Positions 12,340 to 23,480 of a stretch of 49,542 nucleotides of DNA are shown here, one piece after another. The position numbers were made by a program, and so were the translations under genes. Where the stretch lies: positions 308,103 through 357,644 of the forward strand of contig BJOX01000138.1 in assembly GCA_009731375.1 (NCBI GenBank), written 5' to 3'. Below the pieces are notes generated by a model that was not told where the DNA came from, made no database searches, and saw nothing but the letters and a program-made list of their open reading frames with translations. Within the stretch, counting starts at the first letter, position 1; each line of letters opens with the position of its first letter. Source of the DNA: Paulinella micropora (lineage: Eukaryota; Cercozoa; Imbricatea; Euglyphida).

Positions 12340-14981
12340 ATGTCAACTGGGACGACATACGATCCTTACAAGGACCCGTGTGTTCAACAGTTGATGGGAA
12401 AGGCTGTGGGGGAGTTTCTACTAAATGTAGCATCGGACTACATAGTGAGCCCCTCGGATCAGCATCTGTTTTTGGAACACTTTGTCCCCTTGGCAAGTAA
12501 GTACAAAGACAGAGAAAGGGATAAGGAGGTTTACGACTGGGTGAAAACAGAATCAAGTGATTTGCATAAATGGGGGTATGATCCAACCACCTTTGCCTTC
12601 ACAGGCTATTCACCTAGCGAACCTAAGCTGAAAACTTTGATGCCCACGCAGGTTAGGAGGATGTTAGCAAGGATGTTCGTATCCATGCACCTCCATGAAC
12701 TGCAGATGGTGGGATATCCAAGGTTGGAGAACTCGGATGAGGATTACTATCCGACTCCTATTCCTTCGGAGCAGTTTGATGTCCGATTTCTCATGACGGG
12801 GAAGGAAACGAAGGACAACTGGAGGGAGGATTGGTATGGAAGTGTCAGGAAGGACCCTGTGAAGGGGAATACTTTTGACATGACCATGGTGGGGACTTTC
12901 TTCAAGGATAAGGTATGGCCCATGGTTGACAATGCCTTCGCTAAGGCGGTAAAGAATTGGGAGACCGCTAAGGGGAAGCAAAAGGAGGCAAAATGGATGA
13001 AGGACACCAAGGTGTGGGGGGAAAAGTCTCCGGACCTCTACGACCTCATCCATGTCGAAGGCTTCATGGAAAAATTGGAGCTGATGACGAACAAGGAAAC
13101 GTTGGCTTGTCAAGCCAACAGGAGCCTACGTGATCCGCTGAGGGAAGCAGACGCAGCTGCGTTCGCACAAACCAAGATCAAGGTTGCGACTGCTACGGCG
13201 CCGGATCCTGTGAGTTTGACAGTGGCGAGGGAGCAGGCTCATGAGAACTTGTATCGCTTTCTCTTGTACCTCATGGAGGTCGCAAAGGCCATAGAGGTCT
13301 GCGTGGAAAAATACGCAGAATGGGCAGAGAGATATGCGATCATGAACAAAAGGGATGAGGATCATCCCATGCATCCGGTTGTTCGTTATAACAACGAGAG
13401 GAAGAGGATGCCGGTCTTCCTTGACAAGTTCTCGCCTATTGCATTTGCCCCGGGGTCAAGAGGGAAGGAAAAGCCGATAATATGGTTTACCCGACAGGTA
13501 AACTGTTTGCCGTATATGACCTCACCATGGTTGCGTAAGGCGATCAATTTGCTCTGCAAGTGCCGATGACCTTGGTTGATATTCTCCGACAGTGCACGGA
13601 CCCGGACCTTATGGAGTGCTTTACGGTGGAAAATATCACGAAGGGGATGCAAAAGGAGATACAGGATCGCGATGTTTATGGGGAAACGGGGGCTGTTAAA
13701 ATGTCCAAATTGCACGCGATGATGCATGCTCTCATTGCTTTGCTTGTGCTTTACGCAAGTCATTGGGATTTGACTAGTGAGGTCATGCTGACGGGACACA
13801 TTTCCACGGTGGTTGGAAGTGCGTTGGTGACGACGAGTAAGAAACCGATGAGAGTTAAGGGGGTATTTCGTCAGGAACTGGAGAAGCTGAAGACGGACAA
13901 TGCGTTCTTCATCAGCCTCAAACGGTTCGTTCGACACGTGATGGCAAGGATCAATCAACACGATCCGTGTGTCTTCCGGGCCATTACTAGTGGTTGGCCG
14001 GGGGACAGATGGAGGATTACGATCCCGGACAATGTCGATTTCACGACGGATGCGGCCACGGCATGGAAGACTTTTGCGGATGGGTATGAGAACGCAAGAG
14101 ACATGTGGAAGGACTTCCTGCCGGCTGAAAGGACGTGGGATGATACGTTGGTCACCACGGGGGGGCTACAGGCTTTAGCGGCGGTAGCAAGGAACCAGCT
14201 GGAGGAAAAACCAGTGGGGAAGGCGACGGCCACCCAGTCGGGAGGAGGGGCTGGAAGACGCCGTATTCCTAATGTTCCTAAGGGGGGTTTTGGCAGACCC
14301 AATTGGAGGGACCAACAAGTGGAGGAGGACGAGGAGGAAACTAGCGAGGAGCATATTCCTCCCCCTAAAGGGTCGAAGTCTAGGGGTGCTAGTTCCTCGA
14401 GTTCATCTTACCGAGGGAGTCGTAAGCTCTGCTTTGACTACTACTTCAAGGGCTATATGTGCCCGAAGGAGAATGCTTGCCCTGGCCTACACTCGGACAA
14501 GGAACAGGATTGGAAAACCTGGAGGGGCAGTTGCGATCGTCTAACGATGGCGCCTCGATCTGGGAAATAGTCAGAGCCATCCGCGCCAAGGACGAACTGG
14601 AGATTAAGAATAAGGGAGTGCGACGTCTGGTGAAAGAACGACTGGCTGACTTCGATCAGATGGTAGGGGCCTTGAGGCAAGGATGCCATGGAGGCCATGG
14701 AGGCCGAGGAGGCCGCGGGGGGCCAAGGAGGCCGTGGCCGAGGAGGGGGCTTCAAGGGAAAGAAGCGATGGGTCAGCAAGAAGGAGAGTGGCCGACCCTT
14801 CAAAAAGGCTAAGGTGACGGCGGCTTCGAAGGAGGAGTCGAAGGTGGAAATCACCGAGATGGGGGAAGAGGAAACTCAGACTGGTAAGAGCCAGTTGAGG
14901 GAGAAACATGGGGAGGGGAAGGCGGATTCGTCCGTGATTACTGAGGGGGATGGTGTGGTGACGCAGGTGAAGGACAATTAA
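12340..14981 (+). pseudogene. gag: Gag-like polyprotein with CCCH zinc finger, frame-broken
   Basis: The ATG at 12340 opens a frame that runs to 13569. The protein continues one frame over from about 13,480 to 14,570, where the open part begins after an in-frame TAA near 13,536. It then moves through two more frames to a TAA at 14979-14981. Near 14430 is a Cys-rich motif spaced C-x9-C-x5-C-x3-H, like a CCCH RNA-binding finger; the usual retroviral CCHC knuckle is absent. The tail from about 14,690 is Gly/Arg-rich and then Lys/Glu-rich. The N-terminal ~380 residues match nothing I recognise. The Gag role is inferred from position ahead of the protease, the finger and the basic tail. Breaks at about 13.5, 14.5 and 14.7 kb may be decay or base-call errors. 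Confidence 0.65.
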
Positions 14982-16250
14982 ACAGCGAGGATTTTGCCGA
15001 GGACGAATAAGCCGGGAAGGCTGGAAGTCGAGGCAATGCCCACAGGTAACCCTTCTCACAGGGGACAGGTGTCGACACATGGAATGAATGATTCTGTGAT
15101 GCAGGTAACGATGGAACGGGATAAGCGTGGGGACAACAAAGGGGGGAAAGGGCCCGCGAAGGCCAGACAAGTAAATCTTGTAAATAAAAACGTTGTTATA
15201 CTTTCAATGTTTTGCCGGTTCCGACGGTGAGGTTTAAGAGGAAGGTTTCTATCATTCCGGAGCCCGATTGGGGGGCCAAGCCGGTGCCGGTACGGGTAAG
15301 AAAAGTTAAACCCGTGGGTAAGGCGGCGGCGGGGGTGAAAGAAATTGAAACCGGAAAGTTGAAAGCTACAGCTTTTGGTGAGGGGTTCATCAAGAGTGGG
15401 CTGTCGGATCGGAAAATTTTAAATAATAGTTTTGTTCTTTTATCTGACTTGAAGGAGCGCCTGGAGGCTATTGAAATGCCGGAACATGCGTTGTGCATTA
15501 CTCAGGTTTACTGTGTAGACCTGGAGAGTGCATGCGATATGGCCAATGATACGTTGGCTAATATTAATGTCGCAGGCGCGGAATTCATAACGGCTAATAG
15601 GATGTGGTTGGATAAAATATGTTGCCGATGAAAGGAAGCATAGAAGGGGTGAATGGAAAGGCGAAGGCGGAGGTTACGGGAACGATGGTCTTGACCATTG
15701 AACTCTACTCCGGTAAGTCCTTTAACATTCAGTTCTATGTCTGTCCGGGGGGGTTTGCTGATCGGGTTCAAGCAGCTCAATAAGATGAATACATTAATTG
15801 ACTGCCGGTCGGGTTTGGTGCACTATGGAATTAGTGATGATGACGCGGAGGATATGGTGAGGGGGCGGACGGCAGTTCCTCTCTTCCATACGGATACTTA
15901 CGCGGTATCGTTCACCAAGCTAGGGGCGACCAATGGCAATGACCCACATGCGATTGCGCGAAGCGCAAGGGTGCAGTTGGTTATACCAAAGCCATATCAG
16001 CACCCAGCGTTTGACACTTATTACAAGGATTTCCAACCAGAGTACCGCGGGCTTGCGGGAAAGGCTAGGAAAGTTGTTCGACGTTGGGAAAAGGCAACGG
16101 TGGAGGACTTAATTCAGGGCCGGTGTGCCCAGATTATGGCCTGCACTATGGAAGAACATAACATGGAGGTGGAGGCAGGGATGGATAGGTTCGGGGATGG
16201 AAAGAAGGGGCCTTATGTGTTCCTTCAGAACCGATACTCCTTTCTTCTTG
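14982..16250 (+). pseudogene. pol: Pro/pol fragment with atypical retropepsin-like domain
   Basis: After the gag TAA the same frame stays open to 15,230. Coding then continues in the frame 15,212-15,631, in the frame from about 15,618, and, past a seven-G run at 15747-15753, in a frame to about 16,240. Pieced together it aligns end to end with the protease region at 48,000-48,700. Shared blocks are the acidic residue in DTLANINV (Asp codon 15548-15550), a VTGTMVLTIEL beta-strand block, a YVCPGG block and a TLIDC block. In a normal retropepsin the active site reads D-T/S-G-A; here Leu replaces Gly. Homology ends at the junction near 16,240, so reverse transcriptase is absent. Breaks at homopolymers leave open whether it is truly dead, but the 3' truncation makes it non-autonomous. 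Confidence 0.65.
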
Positions 16251-16382
16251 CCAGGTTTTCCCTGCGAACACAACATACAAAATGTTTGTTACTGCCTGAA
16301 AGTCAAAGCACTTACCGGGGTAGTATGCTTCGGTGGTGCCACTGGTACTACTACTGCAGGCGACTTCGACTTCGGTGGCCAT
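16146..16382 (-). CDS. Possible 3' exon pair at retroelement junction
   Basis: A minus-strand frame starts at an ATG at 16382. It contains a strong donor (CCCCG then GTAAGTGC, intron from 16315) and an acceptor (TTCGCAG, exon resumes at 16261), defining a 54-bp intron that keeps the frame. The downstream part runs antisense into the retroelement pol remnant. It may be a late exon of the SET-domain gene immediately upstream, cut by the retroelement junction. No domain is visible. Confidence 0.35.
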   Translation of the reverse strand: MATEVEVACSSSTSGTTEAYYPGKCFDFQAVTNILYVVFAGKTWQEERSIGSEGTHKAPSFHPRTYPSLPPPPCYVLP

Positions 16383-16400
16383 ATGAGGTTGCCGTCCTAC

Positions 16401-17590
16401 TCACAGCACTGTAGGTGTGGCAGCCAAAGCAAAAAAATAAAACAAGACCGCGTCTGCAGCCACAGGCATGGTGATGGGCAGCAATCCCTTGCAGTGCCTC
16501 TTCCAGTAGTAGGAGTCCACCAGCCCGTCATAAGCAAAATATAAAAAACCACCATAAACAAGGTTGTCAATCATCTTGATCACGGGAAACGCATTTTCCT
16601 TGCTCTGGCGAAAAATCCAAGTACAGTTGGCGCTAGAGCCCTCCGATGCATGGTTTATCAGCGCCCCCGCTTGCGACGGCGGTCTCTTCCCGTTGAGCAG
16701 TTCTTCGCGGTACATCTCCGTACAACACCAGACCTTCTGCCCAATCTGCATCGAATACTCGCCTGGATTTGCCAAAGCATTCTTGTACCCCGCCGGATCG
16801 CGCTTTGCATCGTAGCAGTCTCCGATATACTCGAGGCGTAGCATTTTGCCCAACCCAGTCAGTTCGTCGCCCTCCCGTAGCCCGATTTCACCGAATACGC
16901 CGCCGTTGATTGGGTAAAGCTGAATACCAACGCCATCTAACTTCGCGCCTGTCTGGTCCACGAAGGAAGCCATAGGCACAATGCGTATCTCGCCTTTCCG
17001 CAATGTCGCTGTGCGCGCGGACTTCCGGTTCGCAAGGCCGCTAATACATGAGCCGAAGGATCGCAGCAGAGAAAACGATATGATGGCTTGCCTGGGACTG
17101 GTCGCGGCTGAATCAGGGGAGATAATCTTTTGATTGCCCTTTGGCGCTGACGTACGCGTGCGGGAAGTTGGACTAGTACCTCCGCCCCGCAAATCCGGCG
17201 AAGGGGCAGGCGACGACTCAACCAGCAACCCGGCAGTCACTTTACGGTAAGGCTCAATGGCAGGAAGCAACGAATCGCTGGGCCAACGACCGTTGGCAGC
17301 GTGAATGTGTGGCTCCACAAGATGTACCTTTCGATCAGGCAGCTGGAGGGGCGCCCAGGATGTTCATCCCACTCTTTGACAGTCTCGATTGGGTCAATAT
17401 CCTCTTCGACACAAAAGCGTAAATCAAAAACCCGTTCCCCCTTTTCATTCAATTCAGGCGCCTCGATCGCAACTAATAGTGCGCGGCCTTCTTCAATAAA
17501 ATTGTCAGCGTTAGCTGAGTACGGCAGCAGATGACGGCCGGGTCTATGTAGTGCAATAAGAAATTCTATTATACCAGCGCGAAATTTTGC
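16401..17590 (-). CDS. SET-domain protein, catalytic part (probable lysine methyltransferase)
   Basis: The 305-codon minus-strand frame from 17318 to 16401 carries SET-domain landmarks in order: a GVGIQLYP strand (near 16,920), an EYIGD segment (near 16,820), an LINHASEGSSANCTW block (near 16,640; canonical INHS.xPNC) and a terminal LYFAYDG (canonical LTFDYG). SET domains transfer methyl groups from S-adenosylmethionine to lysines, usually on histones. The same protein continues 5' in a second frame (about 17,350-17,590, a GERVFDLRFCVEED region), so one frame slip or unseen intron lies near 17,345. There is also an in-frame TAA near 17,590. The tail after AYDG ends at 16401 and may be intron read-through, since a good acceptor (CCACACCTACAG) follows on the minus strand. 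The substrate cannot be told. Confidence 0.6.
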
Positions 17591-18465
17591 TTATCCGATC
17601 AGCACAACCTTTTCGGAAGGCACCGACTTCGTCATAATCCAATCGAGCTGCTACTAAATAATGCCACAATACGACATAAACAGTGCTGCAAACTAATAGT
17701 ACGCTGAGGTTGAGCCCAAGGTTGCTCCAATACTGGCCCTCCAGGCAAGCAAACCATGCAGGGGTGTATGTAAGCGAGGTTCCCTCCTGCTGGGCCCTGC
17801 TGTACTTTAGCAAGGTTCTGAAAGCCACAAAAAGGAATTATAAGCAAGAGGCACATTGCATCGAAACAAACAAAAAAAAGTAACCAGAACAAGAGTTATT
17901 TTTTGCTTGTTTCTTACCCATACGTATGTTCTTCCCGATCCTCTTTGCTCATGTCGCTGGGGAATTTGTAATAATATTGTTTGGCTGATTTCAGTTTCCA
18001 CTTCCTGTGAGCATTCTGCTTTCCCACTGCCCCACTAGCCCACGGCCACTGGCAACTCGCGGCCAAGGCCTGCGACTCCTCGGCACTATTGCTGGCATCG
18101 CCTGCCTGCTGCCCCTTGCCCTCCCCACCGTCGCTGCCTCCACTCTTGTCGCTACCCTTAGTTTTGCTACCTTTTGAAGCTGCAGTGGAGCTACTCCCCA
18201 GCCAACAAGCGAAGATAGAATTTGGAGCTAGCACTTCATCGCCTTTTCTGTCACCTGCCTCGCTGGTGGTGAGATCAACTGCCTGGGGGAATACTTCATC
18301 TTCCCCCATGAGCCCTTGCTTCGCAGCAGACGAAACTTCGCTCAAATGCTGCAGATTCCGGAGTATTTCCTCCCGGTTTCGCTTCGATGGAGGGGGCAGG
18401 TCGTTCTCTTTGGGATCCGGCGTCACCCTACCAATACAAGCCATGCAGTACGCAAACACAAGCAA
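17544..18465 (-). CDS. Upstream exons of the SET-domain gene
   Basis: The minus-strand frame 18465-17918 encodes a Lys/Glu/Ser-rich region with a proline patch (NDLPPPSKRNREE). A donor (ATGG then GTAAGAAAC, first intron base 17917) and an acceptor (GTGGCTTTCAG, exon resumes 17817) define a 100-bp intron. Splicing keeps the frame open through a Tyr/Trp-rich stretch to about 17,600, where coding must shift to meet the SET part. No family is recognised for this portion. Its link to the SET domain is inferred from strand, adjacency and the splice fit. Confidence 0.5.
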
Positions 18466-18599
18466 TTATTGTGCATATGCCGTTCCTGCACAGGCGCCGG
18501 TTCTGGCTCCTTTGCTTCCTCCGCTGTGTCGACACTACATCAGCATACAAGCAAAGGATGCTGTGTTTATGACCCAAAACAATGAAACAATTGGACCTA

Positions 18600-18710
18600 G
18601 CGCTGAACTTAAGGGCTCGCTGTGGATGCTTGCTCGCCCTTTGCGCTTGCTTCTTGGCTGCTCCTTTTTTGCGACCGCGACCTTTGGGCGACCACTAGTA
18701 TGATTGCAGA
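18600..18710 (-). CDS. Possible basic AT-hook-like exon of the same gene
   Basis: One minus-strand frame here encodes a very basic stretch with AKGRGRKKGAAKK, resembling an AT-hook (GRGRKKG core) that binds the minor groove of AT-rich DNA. Exon borders are not resolved and other frames are also open, so this is tentative. Confidence 0.3.
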
Positions 18711-18758
18711 GCATATACAAAGAAGAAACAGCAGCACAGGGCGTTGTATGTGTGGTTA

Positions 18759-19132
18759 TGTGTCTGTGTACCCCCCCCCCCCGCCCCCGCATTTTCGCAC
18801 CCCTGTCGGAATAAGTCATGGTTTGTAGGAACGAGAAGGAATTGGGAGCTTATATTTGCAGGGGAGCTAGGGCCAGGCATGATGTTGATGCTGATATAAT
18901 TGTTTTGGAATGCACGCAAATATTTATCTTAGGGGAGTTGCCCNNNNNNNNNNTGTGTCTGTGTACCCCCCCCCCCGCCCCCGCATTTTCGCACCCCTGT
19001 CGGAATAAGTCATGGTTTGTAGGAACGAGAAGGAATTGGGAGCTTATATTTGCAGGGGAGCTAGGGCCAGGCATGATGTTGATGCTGATATAATTGTTTT
19101 GGAACGCACGCAAATATTTATCTTAGGGGAGT
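18759..19132. repeat. Near-identical ~180 bp duplication either side of a 10-N gap
   Basis: 18759-18938 and 18954-19132 differ by about one substitution (AATGCACGC versus AACGCACGC) and possibly one C in a poly-C run. The 10-base N run at 18944-18953 separates them. This pattern is typical of a scaffolding join that failed to collapse an overlap, so the duplication is probably not real. Confidence 0.85.
18944..18953. other. Assembly gap (10 N)
   Basis: Short placeholder gap inside the duplicated segment. Confidence 1.
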
Positions 19133-19139
19133 GTCATGT

Positions 19140-19600
19140 GTGTGTTTGTGTGTGATCGTAAAGCAGCCAACCTTTTGCTGTGCTCTCGACTTCTTGGAAG
19201 CAGGAGAACTGGCATCCTTTTCCGCCTTGCCTTTCGGCTTTGAGGCGGCTGGCTTCGCTGCCTCCTGGCCAGAGACAGGCTGCTTACGTTTACCCTTGGT
19301 TGGCGTTGCTCCGCCAGCTTCGGGTCAAAACACGGGGGCTCTTTCGCGAGCTCAAAAAATTTTGTACTGCCCTTGGGCACATAAGTGAAAACTCTGTTGG
19401 GTTCAACGTTCTCCCAAGCTGGCTTAGTGGGGTCAAAGTGGGGGAAATCATTATATAAAGCCGTAACCTCAGGAGGAATGTCGCGCTTGCTCCGATTTTC
19501 CCAGACCTTTTTTCCATTCACTTGAACAAACACTTCTTGCTTCCAATCTGAGCACTCGATAGGCGTTAATTGTCTTTACTTGAATTGTCATGAAAAGCCC
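19140..19600 (-). CDS. N-terminal exon(s) of the SET-domain gene, Lys/Ala/Pro-rich tail
   Basis: From about 19,570 down to 19,330 the minus strand encodes a compact region (SDWKQEVFVQVNGKKVWENR, then HFDPTKPAWENVEPNRVF). After a one-base frame change near 19,320 it encodes a basic linker with ATPTKGKRKQP and KPKGKAEKD up to about 19,150. The frame change makes better sense than the nominal frame, which runs on as Arg/Ser-rich noise. It is inferred to be the 5' part of the SET-domain gene. I do not recognise the folded part. Confidence 0.4.
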
Positions 19601-19723
19601 TTTTGCACGAAGGAGATGAGCTAGAAGCTTTGGTGGGAAAACCAAAGCAACGGATTGCCAGGCAAAATCCACTGGATGCCAAAAAACTAGCCTAATGCCG
19701 ATATTCCCTGCATGGCGCGGCAA

Positions 19724-19974
19724 GGTTATTTTCTTTAAAAACGAACGCTTCTGCTTTGTCTTTGTCCAACGCGCTAGTATTCACACACCCCAGCAGGTCT
19801 ACACGTGTTATTTCATTACTCCTCCATCATTTCCATACGCGTTCGGCATGTGATTAATAGGGCTTTTTCAGTTTGGCTGGTTCAAATTTTGGATTGCTGC
19901 AAATTCGCCTGGTATAATATTGTCTGCTCCCTGTGTGTCGTCACTGCTTGTTTCTGTTGCACCAGACGTGTACC
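19724..19974. promoter_or_regulatory. Divergent intergenic region
   Basis: About 250 bp between the minus-strand SET-domain gene and the plus-strand SAP/zinc-finger gene. A TATA-like word (GGTATAATATTG) at about 19,910 lies some 60 bases before the plus-strand ATG. A shared two-way promoter is plausible from position only. Confidence 0.3.
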
Positions 19975-22879
19975 ATGTCGTTTCTGGCCAACGTAGCAAG
20001 TCTTCCAGAAGTAAGTAAGTCGGCATTGCTCTCAGCAGCAGACAGAAATCGCAGGCAGGCTAGCACCACAGCGACTAGAGCGAAGCTTGAAGCAGGGGAC
20101 ATCTCCTGTGCGCAAAAGGTCTCACAGAAGGCCGATGCATAACTTCATAGCTTTAGTTCATCGAGTAGCGTCGCCTCCTCCTCAGAGGGCAGCGTGCGTA
20201 GTGAATCTAGTTCGCAAACAGGGCCGTATTCTCGACAGCGCCTCAATCTCAGTACAGTGGATCCACAACACGCAAAGAGACTTCAAAAAAGCAGGAAATA
20301 CCAGAAAATTGTGCGGTCTAGCTTATCGTTGTCACAGGAAGTGACGGACGAACAGCTTCAACAATTGCTGATGTCCAAACAAGGACAAAAGAGGTTCCCC
20401 AAGACTGCAGCAATCTTCCAGCAAAACAAGGCTCAAGCAGCCGCTGCTACTGCGAAAGCCATGGTTGAAGCTATGCCCAAAAGGGCAGCTCACAAACAAG
20501 CGATAATTGGGAAGCTTCGTGGGCCAACGACTGCCAAGCAGTTTCATGATGCCTTCCCTTCCGTCAGCGATAGGTGCTAGGAAAGCGGTAGCTGCAGTTC
20601 GGGCCGCAGACGAGGCTATGGCAGCAGGCATAAAACCAAAAAAGAAGGACATTTTCACGCAGCCGATGATGGACGGCGTTGAGCGTGAGAAGATCTCTCC
20701 TTTGGAAAGACGCATCACTGCATCTATTGTCAAGGAATTTGGGAGCTAACGGGCTCGAATGCTGCCTTTTGGTTTGGGAAATTGGATTCCTTTCACGAGT
20801 GGTTCAGAACCACTGCCCATCCATTCATTTTTGAACAAATGGTCGGGGAAACATGGGGGATCGAGCAATTGGGCAGGGTGTACAAATTTGGGAAGTGGTT
20901 TCAGCAGAACGCTCAGGCACACATTTGCCGGGGAGGCTGTGTGGAGGAGGGCAGTGGTGAGGTTTGTCATCACAACTACGCACCCCGCAGCCGCCCAACC
21001 GTTGGCAGCATTCTGAAGGAGGAGGACGTGCTGTTTCGGTGCATTACAAAGACGGTGCCTTGCAAATGGCACGATAACTACGAACGGTGGAAGGCTGAGC
21101 TGACTCGTCTGGAAAGTGCGACCGGCAAAAGGAATCACGAAAAAATCCAAAGGCTCAGGGAGAAGCTGAGGAAGTGCGTGAAGCACGAGGCTCAGTACAA
21201 TGTGCAGAGAAGGTTTATTTTGTATTTTCGTTGCTCGCGCCACCTTTGTTGTGCTGTAGCTATGTCCAAATGAAAGTGGACGCGCTTGAAGCTGGTTCGG
21301 GTCAATGGGTAATATACCAAGATTATATTTCTTGGTATTCGGAAAGCGGTGAGAAGATGAACGACCTGTTGTTCACCCGGGTCACCAGGCGAGTGGACGG
21401 GCAGCTCCAATACGAGTATATTCACAACATCATGAGGGTTGAGCACTCAGGTGCTACCACCAGATACATCTGGGATTACCACATGAAGAACAAGGAGGAA
21501 GGGGGCAGCGGTGAGAATAGGTCGCTCCCAGGACCCGGGCTGCGCACTGGCGATGGAGGCGGTGATTTCCACAACAGGGAGTGCATTGTCGCGGAAAGCC
21601 GGTAGTTTGGTTTGCAATTGTCCACTAGTAATGCACCGAAGCAGCACTGAGCTATATATGTATATAGGTACTTTGAGTTGTACCAAGTGGAGATGAGCGT
21701 AGATATGCTGTGCGGCGGCCACTTGGAACGTTTGCGACGGCGATAAAGGTTTTCATACCCGTGTTTTCACTCGCGACCAGGTTGCGCAGAATCGTGGGTT
21801 CGACCTTATCGAAGATTGGCTGTATTCGGCTGCTGGTGCTGGATTCGAGAATCATCGCTACTACGGCCACGATGCCGACGTGATAATGGCCTGGGTGGCA
21901 AAGAATAAGCTGGAGCCCCGCGAGTGTGCTACCTGGCGCTTCCGCGATCTGAGATCCTTTGTTTACTTCAGGGAAACAGACGGGAGGAAGGAGTATATCC
22001 CTGGCGTTGCGTACGGCGCTTTGCATAGCGAGGTTGAGTTCGCGGATTGCATAGTGCTTGATTTGCGGCAAGATAAGGCGGCAGGCGGGGCCAGGTGCGA
22101 GAAGTGCACCCAAGTTTTCAAAAAGCCGACGTTTGCCCATCCCAAAGGGGAGGAGTGTCCGTCCAAAAAAACGCGGTTGAGAGCCGGCGTTGGCGGTTCA
22201 CGTGAAGTCAGGCCTTACCGACGGCATGGACTATGAAGAGAAGCAACAGTACTTCAACTCGCTGGCCGCTCGCCGATCCAAAGCGAAAGCTAAGGCAAAA
22301 GGAAGGTTCTCCACTATGCTGAAGCGCGACTGCATCACACTTCTGGAAGGGCTAGGCCTATCCACAGAGGGTGTGGTGGCCGAGCTTCAGCAGAGGCTGG
22401 AGGAGGCTCTTGGTAACCAAGCGGAGCCAGGCAAGGCGCAGAAGAAGGGCGCTAAAAAGGGATCTAAGAAAGGCGCTAAAAAGGGTGGGAGGAAACAACA
22501 GCAGCGGGTTGAGGATAAAGCAGCGCGTGGCAACAAGAAGGCGGCCAGAGCGACTGCGAAGGCTGCTGCACCACCAGGTAAGCGAAGGCGCAAGGCGGCC
22601 CGGCGGGTGGACTACGGGGAATCAGATGCAGAAGAAGCAGATGAGGAATGGCAAGAGGAGGAGGAAGCCTGGAAAGAGTCGGAAGATGAAGCAATTGCCT
22701 GGGTTTGCGACGTCTGTAATCATCCGAACTATGGCCCGCTCCCAGGCAGCGTGGACTTCGAAGGCTGCGAGCTATGTGAGGCGGGGCTCTCGGAGACCTC
22801 GGAGGTGGAGGAAGATGATTACAGCAGGCGTTCGGTAGCTGCTTGCAATGTTCCCCTGAAATGCAACTCCAGCATCTGA
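19975..22879 (+). CDS. Multi-exon nuclear protein with SAP-like motif and RanBP2-type zinc finger
   Basis: A plausible start is the ATG at 19975. A clear intron (47 bp) is 21213-21259 (AGAGAAG then GTTTATTT; TGCTGTAG then CTATG), and it joins two frames exactly. A second donor lies at 21511 (GCG then GTGAGAAT). Coding resumes by about 21,703 and ends at the TGA at 22877-22879. In order, it encodes an Ala/Lys-rich helical N-part, a Trp-rich block (WGIEQLGRVYKFGKWFQQN), a Cys pair block near 22,100 (CEKCTQVF), a SAP-like segment near 22,340 (LEGLGLSTEGVVAELQQRLE), a Lys/Gly-rich linker, an acidic patch, and a RanBP2-type finger near 22,700 (WVCDVCNHPN ... GCELC). SAP motifs bind DNA and such fingers bind RNA or protein. 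Frame slips remain near 20,150, 20,575, 20,750 and 22,180. A chromatin or transposon-accessory role is inferred. Confidence 0.55.
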
Positions 22880-23480
22880 TCTGTGTGACCGTACTCAGGT
22901 CATGTGCTGGGATCGCGGCAATAATTTTTGAGATGCAGCGTAATAACCCACCGTGGCTGGCAAGTGCCACCAGCAGCTGGGAATATCAGGAATTTGTTGT
23001 TGTTCTTCATGCTTTTAGTTGTTTTGCTCTGTTTGCAGCGTGGCAATCGTGTTTATGATTAGGTGCTAGCACTTGAATAATATTGCTTGGCTGTTTTCGT
23101 GACCCAGCGCTGGCGCTCAATGCGCTGCTGTAGAGCGCTGTGCAGTGGCTGGCAAGTGCCACCAGTGACGTGAAATTTGCAGAAATATATAAGAGTTTTT
23201 GATTTATTTCCGACGTTTGGACTTGCACAAACATGCTCATAATGCGTGGCTCTCCATGAGTTTGCTGATAGTGGTGCTGTTTCGCCTGCAATCTTTCATA
23301 GTAGTCTTAAGTCATATGCAATCACCTTTCAAGGTTTTTTTCACTTTTTTGCAATAAATTAATGTTATTATTAATAATAATGAGTTTTTAGCGATGATTG
23401 TGCAATTTTAATAATTTGTGCAAAAATTCATTTTCCGTACGACCGGACCTTGGAGCGGCCCCTCTTATCTTGAACCGGAT
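22880..23480. other. Spacer downstream of the SAP/zinc-finger gene
   Basis: No supported gene. It contains a short direct repeat (CTGGCAAGTGCCACCAG at about 22,958 and 23,149) and AT-rich sequence near 23,350-23,410. Confidence 0.5.

Larger units (their letters stand above)
12065..16250 (+). mobile_element. Decayed Ty3/gypsy-like LTR retroelement (element 1)
   Basis: Order on the plus strand: LTR edge and primer site, ~260 bp leader, gag in at least three frames ending in a CCCH finger and Gly/Arg-rich tail, in-frame TAA, then a pro/pol frame with a protease-like domain. Homology to the element at 44.05-49.54 kb stops near 16,240, where exons of a minus-strand gene begin. The rest of pol (reverse transcriptase, integrase) and the 3' LTR are missing, so the element is 3'-truncated. 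Confidence 0.7.

Noticed and set aside
12664-13961. Minus-strand frames of 80-190 codons opposite gag
   Set aside because: Antisense shadows of a better-supported plus-strand coding region; no domain.
20087-20344. Separate small gene with a Lys/Arg-rich start
   Set aside because: Better explained as the N-terminal part of the SAP/zinc-finger gene seen in a shifted frame.
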